From the NCBI GenBank assembly GCA_963530615.1, contig CAUSDX010000006.1, positions 1 to 64,000 of the forward strand: 64,000 nucleotides of DNA, written 5' to 3'. Below, one piece after another: positions 15,640-22,981 of the stretch (position 1 is the first letter of the stretch; each line of letters begins with the position of its first letter). A model generated the notes under the pieces. It was not told the DNA's origin, searched no databases, and was given only the letters and a program-made list of their open reading frames with translations. The stretch comes from JABCPE02 sp963530615 (GTDB taxonomy: Bacteria; Bacteroidota; Bacteroidia; Flavobacteriales; Weeksellaceae). The position numbers and the translations under genes are program-made.

Positions 15640-16278
15640 ATGGCAGATAGAAAATATATTAAAATCGGTGTAGCAGGTCCTGTAGGAGCAGGTAAAACAG
15701 CTTTGATTGAGGTGTTATCAAGAAGAATGATGGATGATTACTATGTTTGTGTAATCACGAATGATGTTTATACCAATGAAGATGAAAAATTCCTTCAAAA
15801 AAACAGTAAATTACCAAAAGATAGAATTGCAGGGGTAGAAACAGGAGGTTGTCCTCATACAGCAATCCGTGAAGATGCATCAATGAACTTAGAGGCAGTG
15901 GATGAGATGGCAGCAAAACACCCTGATATGGAAATTCTTTTTGTAGAGAGTGGAGGAGATAATCTTTCTGCGACATTTAGTCCAGAGTTAGTAGATTTGA
16001 CGATTTTTGTGATAGATGTAGCAGCAGGAGAAAAAATTCCAAGAAAAGGAGGGCCTGGTATTACTAGATCTGACTTATTGATGATTAATAAATTTGATTT
16101 AGCACCGCTTGTAGGGGCAGATTTAGCAGTAATGGAAAGTGATGCGAAGAGAATGAGACAAGGGCGTCCGTTTGTATTCACTAACTTGAAAACAGAAGAA
16201 GGAGTAGATGCTGTTATTGGTTGGATTAAAAAATATGCTCTTTTAGAAGACATTGAAGAGCCAGCAATTATAAAATAA
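15640..16278 (+). CDS. ureG: Urease accessory GTPase UreG
   Basis: SIMIBI GTPase of 212 residues that drives nickel insertion and lysine carbamylation. The P-loop GPVGAGKT is at about 13-20, the nickel-binding Cys-Pro-His motif at 71-73 (ETGGCPHTAIRED), and the base-recognition motif NKFD follows LLMI in the C-terminal half. Length is standard for bacterial UreG. It accepts nickel at the CPH dimer interface, probably from UreE or HypA, and is followed by ureD after 9 bases. Confidence 0.97.
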   Translation: MADRKYIKIGVAGPVGAGKTALIEVLSRRMMDDYYVCVITNDVYTNEDEKFLQKNSKLPKDRIAGVETGGCPHTAIREDASMNLEAVDEMAAKHPDMEILFVESGGDNLSATFSPELVDLTIFVIDVAAGEKIPRKGGPGITRSDLLMINKFDLAPLVGADLAVMESDAKRMRQGRPFVFTNLKTEEGVDAVIGWIKKYALLEDIEEPAIIK

Positions 16279-16287
16279 AAATGCATT

Positions 16288-17115
16288 ATGAACGGGATAA
16301 TAGGGGAATATACTAGTAAAATGAGCCTAAGAACAGAAATTCGAGATGGATTTCACCACTTGGCTGATATGTATTATACCAATCCGTTTGGATTGATGAG
16401 GTTTGATAAAAGAAGTGCTCATGACCCTTGGTTGAGGTATATGATTAGAAGTTCCACTCCTGGTATTATGGCTGGTGATTTCTATGAAATGTCTTTTAAG
16501 GTAGCAAAAGGAACTAACCTAGGTTTAGAAACACAGGCTTACTCTAGAATACACTCGATGAAGCCTGGGGGCTTTGCAAAGCAAACAACAGAGATAGAGG
16601 TAGAGGAAGATGCAATGTTTCAATATATTCCGCATCCTACATCACCACATAAAGACTCTGTGTATGAGGCAGTAAATACATTACATATTGCAAAAACTTC
16701 TAGGGTGATTTGGGGAGAAGTAATTACATGTGGTAGAAAATTATATGGAGAAGGAGAGGTTTTTGAATTCAAAGAATTTAAAAATTATACCAGAATTTAT
16801 CTTGATGGTCATTTGATTTTTAAAGATAGACTGTATATGAATCCTAGTGAGATGGATTTGACTACCATGGGGCAGTGGGAAGAATATACTCACCAAGCTA
16901 CGATTTTTGTTTATGATCAGCAGTTAGAAGAAGACCACTTGTTAGAACTCTTGGAGAAAGCCATAGGAGAAGATAAAGAAGTAGAATATGGAATTACAAG
17001 AACCGTAGGAGATGGAATAGTAATTAGAGTTGTAGGGCAAGGTGCGGAGCAATTATATAATATTGCAAAACGCTTTGAGTATAGTATTTTAGATGAAATT
17101 ATTGAACCAATATAA
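16288..17115 (+). CDS. ureD: Urease accessory protein UreD (UreH)
   Basis: A 275-residue beta-rich scaffold that binds apo-urease and provides the tunnel for nickel from UreG. Recognisable blocks are RFDKRSAHDPW near residue 35, AGDFYEMSFKVAKGTNLGLETQAYSRIHSM with the PGGFAKQ that follows, IPHPTSPHKDS and WGEVITCGRKLYGEGEVFEF. UreD is the most divergent accessory protein. Its position last, after ureG, is a common accessory order in Gram-positive and Bacteroidota loci. It closes the urease locus. Confidence 0.92.
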   Translation: MNGIIGEYTSKMSLRTEIRDGFHHLADMYYTNPFGLMRFDKRSAHDPWLRYMIRSSTPGIMAGDFYEMSFKVAKGTNLGLETQAYSRIHSMKPGGFAKQTTEIEVEEDAMFQYIPHPTSPHKDSVYEAVNTLHIAKTSRVIWGEVITCGRKLYGEGEVFEFKEFKNYTRIYLDGHLIFKDRLYMNPSEMDLTTMGQWEEYTHQATIFVYDQQLEEDHLLELLEKAIGEDKEVEYGITRTVGDGIVIRVVGQGAEQLYNIAKRFEYSILDEIIEPI

Positions 17116-17137
17116 AAAGAGGTTAATAATAAAACAC

Positions 17138-17170
17138 AAATTGCCATTATTTTAATGGCAATTTTTTATT
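17138..17170 (+). terminator. Terminator of the ureEFGD unit
   Basis: A 12-bp perfect stem (17138-17149 with 17153-17164), three-base loop and T tract. Confidence 0.92.
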
Positions 17171-17190
17171 TCTTTAGTATTAAAAAAATG

Positions 17191-17198
17191 TATTTTTG
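17191..17198 (+). promoter_or_regulatory. -7 element before the MscS-type gene
   Basis: TATTTTTG, 16 bases before the ATG; no clear -33 box. Confidence 0.4.
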
Positions 17199-17214
17199 CT
17201 AAAATTCATCAAAA

Positions 17215-17730
17215 ATGGTAGAGGGGATTAATTTTACAGAATATTTTAGAGAAATTATCGCAACTGGGATTTTGATAATAATTTTGCTGATTCTCCGTAT
17301 TATCGCAAAGAAAATCATTGTAGGTTTTGGTAGAAAATCAGGATTATCCATGCCGAGAATTAAAATGGTTTTGAAATACAAGGATTTGCTTTTATCTATC
17401 TTAGGTTTTGTGATGCTGATTGCCGTTTGGGGAGTGGAAGGGAAACAAGCTTTCTTAGTGATTTCTTCTGTATTTACGGTGATTGGTGTGGCTATGTTTG
17501 CCCAATGGTCTATGTTGAGTAACATCACGGCGGGGATTATTATTTTCTTTTATTTCCCGTTTAGGATAGGGGATAAAATTCTCATCATAGATAAAGATAC
17601 GCCTATAGAAGCAGAGATTATAGATATGAAATCCTTTTATACGCTGATGATTAACGAAAATGGAGAAAAAATATCATTTCCAAATAACCTATTGTTACAG
17701 AAAGGAATAGTGATTATCAAGAAAAATTAA
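17215..17730 (+). CDS. Short MscS-family mechanosensitive channel
   Basis: A 171-residue inner-membrane protein. Hydrophobic segments lie at about 13-33 and 54-72, and the third resembles the MscS pore helix and the start of its beta domain (VGVAMFAQWSMLSNITAGII then FPFRIGDKI, about residues 88-120). It stops soon after the beta domain (ENGEKISFPNNLLLQKG), lacking the C-terminal alpha/beta cage of E. coli MscS (286 residues). It would act as a pressure-relief channel or as a minimal regulator. An 84-residue membrane protein follows after 13 bases. Confidence 0.8.
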   Translation: MVEGINFTEYFREIIATGILIIILLILRIIAKKIIVGFGRKSGLSMPRIKMVLKYKDLLLSILGFVMLIAVWGVEGKQAFLVISSVFTVIGVAMFAQWSMLSNITAGIIIFFYFPFRIGDKILIIDKDTPIEAEIIDMKSFYTLMINENGEKISFPNNLLLQKGIVIIKKN

Positions 17731-17743
17731 AGTTTTAATAAAA

Positions 17744-17998
17744 ATGAAGATACTTGGAGGTTTAATAATGTGTTTCGTTATTTACTTTGTTGTAAGAGTA
17801 ATTTTGAAGGTCATCAGATGGAGAGTAAAAAGCGAATACGAAGAAGAGTTAAAGAAGAAAGAAGAGGAGATGATGAAAGAGATTCAGATGAAGCAGTTGA
17901 AAAAAGAGAAGGGAACTTCAGGGGTAACCAGAACAGAGCTTTTCATATATCTTATAATTATCATTTTAGCATTATATTTCTTTTTGCGTGAAAAATAA
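17744..17998 (+). CDS. Small membrane protein with charged coiled coil
   Basis: I do not recognise this 84-residue protein. It has a hydrophobic N-terminal segment (about residues 4-24), a highly charged helical middle rich in Glu and Lys (about 28-58) and a second hydrophobic segment at the C-terminus (about 63-80). Both ends could sit in the membrane with the charged helix on one side. The start is chosen because it is the first ATG after the MscS gene, 13 bases away, and the two are probably co-transcribed. A competing frame at 17770-17991 has a biased charged composition and is taken as a shadow. Confidence 0.55.
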   Translation: MKILGGLIMCFVIYFVVRVILKVIRWRVKSEYEEELKKKEEEMMKEIQMKQLKKEKGTSGVTRTELFIYLIIIILALYFFLREK

Positions 17999-18127
17999 AT
18001 GATGGTCGTACTTTCACAAAGTTTGGGAAAATATTGATTTTTATATTGTTTTTAAAAACTTTTAATGGTTGTTGTGGAATATTCAAAGGTTAATGTATTT
18101 TATTGAATGTTTTATATTGTCTAAGCC

Positions 18128-18254
18128 TTATTGAATGTTTTCTAAACCTCCGTTCATCTTTCCCAGACTTCCGCTAATGTGTTCCGTGTTGCTGTTCATG
18201 TATTCCAATCTTTTGCATATGATGACCATGGTTTAGAATACTTTTTCCATGTTT
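18128..18254 (-). repeat. Degenerate 21-bp (heptad-coding) repeat array, copy A
   Basis: About six 21-base units. Read on the minus strand they keep one heptad frame (MEKVF-stop-TMVIICK, RLEYMNS, NTEHISG, SLGKMNG, GLENIQ-stop), so it looks like decayed or very small coiled-coil coding DNA. A 33-codon ORF from the ATG at 18229 to 18128 is open. The part 18210-18247 is identical to 19409-19446. It lies just after the XRE gene on the same strand. The rest of 17999-18268 holds nothing else recognisable. Confidence 0.7.
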
Positions 18255-18268
18255 CTATTAAAAAAGAA

Positions 18269-18637
18269 TTAGAGTTTTATATATTGACTTAACAGACTTT
18301 TGAGTAAAGCAATTTGCTCATCTTTGGATTGGAGAAGTTTTTCATAAACTTCTTTGTTGTCTTGGTGTAAGTTTTGCACTTCTTGGTGTCCTATACTGTG
18401 TTCTTTTATATCTTGGTGGTAAATAGTTTGTTTATTGAGTTCCAAAATATCCGCTACATCGGTTTCTAATAGTTTTGCAATGGTGAAAAGCCTTTCTACA
18501 CTTATTTTGGTAGAATTGCTTTCTAATTTGGCATAAGAGGCTTGGGTAAGTTCCATCTCATTTGCCATGTATTCTTGGCTATATCCTTTTAGTTCTCTAA
18601 ACTTTCTAATATTCTTTCCGATGATATCATTATTCAT
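18269..18637 (-). CDS. XRE-family helix-turn-helix regulator
   Basis: A 122-residue protein with an N-terminal HTH_3 domain at about residues 8-62 (IRKFRELKGYSQEYMANEME, then LTQASYAKLES) and a C-terminal segment with KEVYEKLLQSKDEQIALLKS that should form a short coiled coil for dimerisation. It is divergent from the TerB-like gene with 97 bases between the starts, so autoregulation and control of that gene are likely. Its -7 element reads TATCTTTG on the minus strand (18657-18664). Confidence 0.88.
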   Translation of the reverse strand: MNNDIIGKNIRKFRELKGYSQEYMANEMELTQASYAKLESNSTKISVERLFTIAKLLETDVADILELNKQTIYHQDIKEHSIGHQEVQNLHQDNKEVYEKLLQSKDEQIALLKSLLSQYIKL

Positions 18638-18642
18638 AATAA

Positions 18643-18674
18643 GAATTATTTATTCGCAAAGATAATGAATTATT
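18643..18674. promoter_or_regulatory. Candidate operator between XRE and TerB-like genes
   Basis: GAATTATT occurs twice, at 18643-18650 and 18667-18674, 24 bases apart and flanking the minus-strand -7 box. These could be binding sites of the XRE protein. The inference rests on spacing and position only. Confidence 0.35.
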
Positions 18675-18689
18675 CTTAAAAGTGGTTGT

Positions 18690-18717
18690 TTTGATTATGA
18701 AAATATCGCTTACTTTG
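18690..18717 (+). promoter_or_regulatory. Promoter of the TerB-like gene
   Basis: TTTG at 18690-18693, 17 bases, then TACTTTG at 18711-18717, one base shorter than the usual -7 box. The ATG is at 18735. Confidence 0.45.
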
Positions 18718-18734
18718 TAAAAAAATAAGAGAAT

Positions 18735-19124
18735 ATGTTCATAGAATTATTAACTGAAGAGGAACAAAAAATCTTCTTAGAATTAGCATTAGAATTAGAA
18801 AAAGTTGCTGAAGAGCGTTGTGAAGTAACAAAACAGAAGTTAGATACTTTTGTGTCTAGAATTGTGAAAGAGTCAGGTGGTGATATAGAGGAATTAAATG
18901 TTGATGTAGCAAGACTAGAGAGACCACTCGCTAAGAAAGTAGTTTTATTAGAACTGATAACTTTAGGATATGCAAGTGGAGAATATTGCGATAGAGAAAG
19001 AGCATATCTTAGGGATGTAGCTAGCAAAATAGGAGTAGATACTGAAGGTTTAGAACAAATAGAAGATTGGGTACAAGGATTTGTGTCTCATATTAATAGT
19101 GGAGCAAATATAGTAAATAACTAA
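18735..19124 (+). CDS. Acidic TerB-like protein
   Basis: A 129-residue, strongly acidic helical protein without signal or membrane segment. The second half (LLELITLGYASGEYCDRERA, then LRDVASKIGVDTEGLEQIEDW) has the spacing of TerB-like proteins: a helix, an acidic turn, a helix beginning E/RxxYL, and a final VDxxxLxxIExW helix. TerB-like proteins bind metal or act as helical scaffolds near membranes; no role can be fixed here. It is followed after 11 bases by a 37-residue cationic peptide gene and is divergent from an XRE regulator, a layout typical of a small accessory module. Confidence 0.6.
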   Translation: MFIELLTEEEQKIFLELALELEKVAEERCEVTKQKLDTFVSRIVKESGGDIEELNVDVARLERPLAKKVVLLELITLGYASGEYCDRERAYLRDVASKIGVDTEGLEQIEDWVQGFVSHINSGANIVNN

Positions 19125-19135
19125 AATAAAGTATT

Positions 19136-19249
19136 ATGAGAAGAACTAGAAAACAACAAGGTAAAATTGTTTGGCTACCAGTAGCAATTGCAGCAGCGAC
19201 AGCAGCAATTAATACTATTGCAAACGAGCATGGAAAACCTAAAAAGTAA
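19136..19249 (+). CDS. 37-residue cationic, Ala-rich membrane peptide
   Basis: A short ORF that starts 11 bases after the TerB-like gene. The N-terminus MRRTRKQQGK is strongly basic, then VWLPVAIAAATAAINTIA is a single hydrophobic, alanine-rich segment, and the tail ends HGKPKK. No cleavage site is evident. It could be a small membrane protein, a membrane-active toxin or bacteriocin-like peptide, with the acidic TerB-like neighbour as partner. The tight spacing, shared terminator and clear composition support it as a real gene; function is unknown. Confidence 0.6.
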   Translation: MRRTRKQQGKIVWLPVAIAAATAAINTIANEHGKPKK

Positions 19250-19273
19250 AACTTACATTTTAGGAAAAAGAAG

Positions 19274-19306
19274 AACCTCCACTTATTTTTTGAGTGGAGG
19301 TTTTTA
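19274..19306 (+). terminator. Terminator of the TerB/peptide unit
   Basis: AACCTCCACTTA (19274-19285) pairs with TGAGTGGAGGTT (19291-19302) with one G-U pair, then a T run. Confidence 0.9.
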
Positions 19307-19344
19307 ATTATTGTTGTAGAATATTAAGTAATCTTTAAAAATAT

Positions 19345-19457
19345 TTAGTGGTTGATATCAATTAAGCTTCCGCCAATGTGCTCCGTGTTTCAGTCAATGT
19401 ATTCTAAGCTTTTGCATATGATGACCATGGTTTAGAATACTTTTTCTATGTTTTGGT
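19345..19457 (-). repeat. Degenerate 21-bp (heptad-coding) repeat array, copy B
   Basis: The second copy sits directly after comM on the minus strand. Its heptad frame reads ENINQNIEKVF-stop-TMVIICK, SLEYID-stop, NTEHIGG, SLIDINH-stop. The core 19409-19446 is identical to copy A, including the same in-frame TAA. Similarity over about 85 bases is high by eye. The two copies bracket the XRE/TerB/peptide cassette as direct repeats. Confidence 0.7.
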
Positions 19458-20990
19458 TTATGTTTTCCAAAAATCTCTGTCCAAACTTCTGTATTGTATC
19501 GCTTCGGATATGTGGGCAGGGTTAATGTTTTCAGAGCTTTCCAAATCTGCTATGGTTCGGGCTACTTTCAAAATCCTATCATAGGCACGAGCTGATAGAT
19601 TGAGTCTTTCCATTGCATTTTTGATGAGATTTTTAGAAACATCATCTAATTCACAATATTTCTCAATTTCCTTTGGCCCTATTTGAGCATTATAATTGAT
19701 ATCAAGATTTTTATATCTCTGGGCTTGTACTTCTCTAGCTTTTAGCACTCGTTCACGGATAGCAAGACTGCTTTCGCCTTTTCTTTTTTCGGCAAGTTGC
19801 TCAAATTCCACTTTTTGCACCTCTATGTGAATGTCAATTCTATCCAATAAAGGACCAGAGAGTTTATTCATATAGCGTTGCATTTCGGTCTGTGATGAGG
19901 TGTTGTTTGGGTCATCAGGGAAGTATCCCGAAGGGCTGGGGTTCATACTTGCCACAAGCATAAAACTTGAAGGATAATTTACTGAAAATTTTGCTCGAGA
20001 AATCGTTACTTCTCGGTCTTCTAGAGGTTGTCTCATTACTTCTAAAACCGCTCTCTTGAATTCGGGAAGTTCATCCAAAAAGAGGACACCATTGTGAGCA
20101 AGGGAAATTTCCCCAGGTTGAGGATAAGCACCGCCACCCACTAATGCGACATCAGAAATAGTGTGATGGGGTGAACGGAATGGGCGAACGGTCATCAGAG
20201 AAGTGTGACTACCCATCTTTCCTGCGACAGAGTGAATCTTAGTGGTCTCCAAAGCCTCCTTCATAGTGAGAGGGGGTAAAATGCTTGGAACTCTTTTTGC
20301 GAGCATGGTCTTTCCGCTCCCAGGAGGGCCAACTAAAATAATATTATGTCCACCAGCGGCGGCCACTTCCATGGCTCTTTTTGCGGTCTCTTGTCCTTTG
20401 ACTTCTGAAAAATCAAAAGGGAATTCATTGATTTTATTTTGAAACTCCTTGCGAGTGTCTATTTCTGTTTTTTCTAAATCCTTTTCACCGTTAAAGAAAT
20501 CTATTACATCCTTGATATTTTCCACTCCATGCACATCAAGATTATTGACAATGGCTGCCTCTTGGGTATTTTGTTTTGGAAGGATAATGCCTTTGAAGCC
20601 CTCTTCTCTGGCTTTGATGGCAATCGGTAAAACACCTTTTATGGGTTGTAACCCACCATCAAGGGAGAGTTCACCCATGATGATATATTGGTCTAAATTA
20701 TCAGCAATAATCTTTCCTGAAGCAGCTAGAATACCAATTGCAAGGCTTAAATCATAAGCAGAACCTTCTTTGCGGAGGTCAGCAGGTGCCATATTGATGG
20801 TGATTTTCTTTCCAGGGAGTTTATAGCCTACATTTTTTAGAGCTGCCGAAATACGGTGGCTACTCTCCTTGATAGCATTATCAGGTAGCCCTACAAGATG
20901 ATAACCGACTCCTTGATCTACATTGACTTCTATCGTTATGGTTTGGGCAGAGACTCCGTGAATGGCACTTCCAAAAACTTTAACAAGCAT
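19458..20990 (-). CDS. comM: ComM/YifB family AAA+ ATPase (Mg chelatase-like)
   Basis: A 510-residue protein. The N-terminal domain (start MLVKVFGSAIHGV, GLPDNAIKESSHRISAALKN) is ribosomal S5-like; the AAA+ core has Walker A VGPPGSGKTMLAKRV near residue 222, FLDELPEF as Walker B, and a C-terminal domain (LSARAYDRILKVARTIADLE). In Vibrio, ComM is a helicase that extends heteroduplex during natural transformation; in other bacteria the role is less clear. A comEC gene in the same window supports a competence function. It ends in the repeat array. Confidence 0.93.
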   Translation of the reverse strand: MLVKVFGSAIHGVSAQTITIEVNVDQGVGYHLVGLPDNAIKESSHRISAALKNVGYKLPGKKITINMAPADLRKEGSAYDLSLAIGILAASGKIIADNLDQYIIMGELSLDGGLQPIKGVLPIAIKAREEGFKGIILPKQNTQEAAIVNNLDVHGVENIKDVIDFFNGEKDLEKTEIDTRKEFQNKINEFPFDFSEVKGQETAKRAMEVAAAGGHNIILVGPPGSGKTMLAKRVPSILPPLTMKEALETTKIHSVAGKMGSHTSLMTVRPFRSPHHTISDVALVGGGAYPQPGEISLAHNGVLFLDELPEFKRAVLEVMRQPLEDREVTISRAKFSVNYPSSFMLVASMNPSPSGYFPDDPNNTSSQTEMQRYMNKLSGPLLDRIDIHIEVQKVEFEQLAEKRKGESSLAIRERVLKAREVQAQRYKNLDINYNAQIGPKEIEKYCELDDVSKNLIKNAMERLNLSARAYDRILKVARTIADLESSENINPAHISEAIQYRSLDRDFWKT

Positions 20991-21021
20991 AAATTCTAAG
21001 ATTTAAAAAAATTAGTGATTT

Positions 21022-21885
21022 TTAATTCTTTAATAAAATTTCCATGCATTCTTCCAAGCTATTTTCCCAATATTTTGGTTCTATATTATAGCTATTTTCT
21101 ATCTTGTCAAGGCACATGGTGCTTCGCATTGGTCGTTTTGCTGGGGTAGGATATTGCTCGGTGGAGATGGGATTGATTTTGATTTTACTTTTGGATAATT
21201 CTGCAATTTTTTTGGCAAAATCAAACCAAGTGGTCTCGGAGTAATTAGAAAAATGAAAAATTCCATATTCTTTTTCTTCCGTTGAGATGATTTTCATAAT
21301 CGCTTCTGCGAGGTCATTCGCATTTGTGGGCTGTCCAAATTGGTCGGCTACTACATTCAGTTCATCTTTGGTACTGAATAAATTAAGCATTGTTTTTACA
21401 AAATTTTTCCCAAATTCTGAATAAAGCCAAGAGGTTCTAATGATGATGGTTTTTGGATTGTTTTCCAAGGCAAGGTTTTCTCCTTCTAACTTGGATGCAC
21501 CATATACGCTTAAAGGATTGGTAAAGTCATCTTCGGAATAAGGAATATTCGTATCTCCACTAAAAACATAATCTGTAGAAATATGAATTAAATCGATTCC
21601 TTTTTCTGTACAAGCTTCGGCGAGGTGTCTTACCCCTTCTGCATTGATGGCAAAAGCCTTTTCTTTTTCCTGTTCTGCTAAATCTACAGCTGTATAGGCG
21701 GAAACATTGATGCAATAATGAGGCTCGTACTCTGAAAAATATTCATTAATCTGTTTTTGATTAGTAATATCTAAAGTATCATAATCTGTGAAATGAAATT
21801 CGTAATCCAATGCATATTCAGAGATGAGCTTATTAAGGCAATTTCCTAACTGACCATTTCCTCCAATGATTAAAATTTTTTTCAT
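21022..21885 (-). CDS. rfbD: dTDP-4-dehydrorhamnose reductase
   Basis: RmlD, 287 residues, an extended SDR that reduces dTDP-4-keto-L-rhamnose to dTDP-L-rhamnose with NAD(P)H, the last step of the pathway. Motifs are GGNGQLGNCL near residue 8, HISTDYVFSGD with the catalytic Thr/Asp, and YGASKLEGE with Tyr and Lys. The other rml genes are not in this window, so here it is separated from a polysaccharide cluster. It starts 4 bases after the thioesterase gene and is probably co-transcribed with it and with comM. Confidence 0.93.
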   Translation of the reverse strand: MKKILIIGGNGQLGNCLNKLISEYALDYEFHFTDYDTLDITNQKQINEYFSEYEPHYCINVSAYTAVDLAEQEKEKAFAINAEGVRHLAEACTEKGIDLIHISTDYVFSGDTNIPYSEDDFTNPLSVYGASKLEGENLALENNPKTIIIRTSWLYSEFGKNFVKTMLNLFSTKDELNVVADQFGQPTNANDLAEAIMKIISTEEKEYGIFHFSNYSETTWFDFAKKIAELSKSKIKINPISTEQYPTPAKRPMRSTMCLDKIENSYNIEPKYWENSLEECMEILLKN

Positions 21886-21889
21886 TTTT

Positions 21890-22360
21890 TTATTTATTTT
21901 GAAGTCTTAGGAAATTAACTCTTGACTGAAAATCAGATTGTTCAATATTCATTAAAAATTTTTGATTTATTGTGATAATTTCATCGCTTGTAGGTTCTGA
22001 TTTTCTTGTTCGTAGATTAAAATGAATGAAAGTAGTCCATAGAACAGCATATATTTTATCGCTTTTTTCATCTTTCATTAAGATTTCTACTTTTGAAATT
22101 TTATCATCAAGTTCTATTAGTTTACTAGAAATGGTAACTTGTTTATTAAATTTTACTTCTTTTAAATAAGCAATTTCATTTTGAATAATTACCCACGCAC
22201 AACCAGTTTTATGGGCGTATTCTTCATGTGTAAAATCATAATACTCTGCCATATGATCTTCTCTAGCGTTGAGCATATAATCTATGTATTTGGAATTATT
22301 GAGATGTCCCATAGGATCACAATCAATAAACCTAATTTTAACTTTTGAGAAATGTTCCAT
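21890..22360 (-). CDS. Acyl-CoA thioesterase (hotdog fold)
   Basis: A 156-residue 4HBT-like hotdog protein. The segment VKIRFIDCDPMGHLNNSKY carries the catalytic Asp and the conserved GHLNN of the YbgC/4HBT type, and WVIIQNEIAYLKEVKF follows. It probably hydrolyses an acyl-CoA or acyl-ACP; the substrate is not predictable. A 16-residue upstream extension is possible but would be encoded by the terminator hairpin of the skp operon, so the ATG at 22358-22360 (MEHFSKVKI) is preferred. Confidence 0.8.
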   Translation of the reverse strand: MEHFSKVKIRFIDCDPMGHLNNSKYIDYMLNAREDHMAEYYDFTHEEYAHKTGCAWVIIQNEIAYLKEVKFNKQVTISSKLIELDDKISKVEILMKDEKSDKIYAVLWTTFIHFNLRTRKSEPTSDEIITINQKFLMNIEQSDFQSRVNFLRLQNK

Positions 22361-22392
22361 TTTATATATGAAATTTTGATGCTCAAAGTTAT

Positions 22393-22419
22393 AAAAAAAA
22401 CCACTCAAAATGAGCGGTT
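22393..22419 (-). terminator. Terminator of the uppS-bamA-skp operon
   Basis: A nine-base stem (22399-22407 with 22411-22419, one wobble or mismatch) with an A3 loop; on the minus strand it is followed by a run of eight T. Confidence 0.85.
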
Positions 22420-22444
22420 CTTATCAAATTATTTCTTAATTGTA

Positions 22445-22951
22445 TTAAAGACCTAATTCTTTTCTTACAGCAGTAGTAGCATCTATACCTCCTCTGTAAA
22501 TTAACCCAACAGTATTTGAATCGAAGATGAAATCCCATCCGTTAGATTTTGCTACTTTTTCTACTGCATCATTGATTCTCTTTTCAATAGGAGCGTAAGC
22601 ATCGCCTTGTCTTTTTGATAAATCTTGTTGAGCTAATTGGAATAACTGCTGAAGATTTTGTTGTTTTTTCTGTAAATCTTGTTCTTTTGCACTCCTTTGT
22701 GCCTCAGTCATCTTAGCAGCTTCCTTTTGGTAGGCTTCTATTTCTTTTTGTAGAGCTTGTCCTTGTTTTTCTATTTCAGCTTCTTTGGTTTTACTGAAAG
22801 CTTCTAATTGTTCATCAGCTTTTTTCTTCTCAGGCATATCATTAAGAATACCAGCTACATCAAGAGTTGCTATTTTTTGAGCTTTCATTGTACCAAAAGA
22901 CATTAAAACCATTGCTAATGTCAATAATAATCTTGTTTTTTTCATAATCAA
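22445..22951 (-). CDS. OmpH/Skp-family periplasmic chaperone 2
   Basis: A 168-residue Skp-like protein with an N-terminal signal peptide (LLLTLAMVLMSFGTMKA, cut before QKIATLDV) and a long Gln/Lys/Glu-rich central helix pair that forms the tentacles of the Skp trimer. It would escort unfolded barrel proteins across the periplasm to BamA. The start may be the Met two codons in (MKKTR at 22945). It is last in the bamA operon, 30 bases after the first skp gene. Confidence 0.9.
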   Translation of the reverse strand: MIMKKTRLLLTLAMVLMSFGTMKAQKIATLDVAGILNDMPEKKKADEQLEAFSKTKEAEIEKQGQALQKEIEAYQKEAAKMTEAQRSAKEQDLQKKQQNLQQLFQLAQQDLSKRQGDAYAPIEKRINDAVEKVAKSNGWDFIFDSNTVGLIYRGGIDATTAVRKELGL

Positions 22952-22981
22952 ATTATAACTATTAATAAATTTATTTTCTTT

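Noticed and set aside
15855..16286. 143-codon open frame antisense to ureG
   Set aside because: It overlaps a fully conserved ureG and has low-complexity composition; a shadow of the coding strand.
17770..17991. 73-codon alternative frame over the small membrane protein
   Set aside because: Arg/Glu-biased shadow; the overlapping frame has two clear hydrophobic segments and starts right after the MscS gene.
18128..19457. CRISPR array or phage att sites
   Set aside because: The repeats are degenerate, tandem without spacers, and no cas, integrase or tRNA target is nearby.
20242..20757. Two plus-strand frames opposite comM
   Set aside because: They mirror conserved comM motifs on the other strand and have no promoter or family resemblance.
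22361..22408. 16-residue extension of the thioesterase
   Set aside because: It would be encoded by the terminator hairpin of the upstream skp gene.
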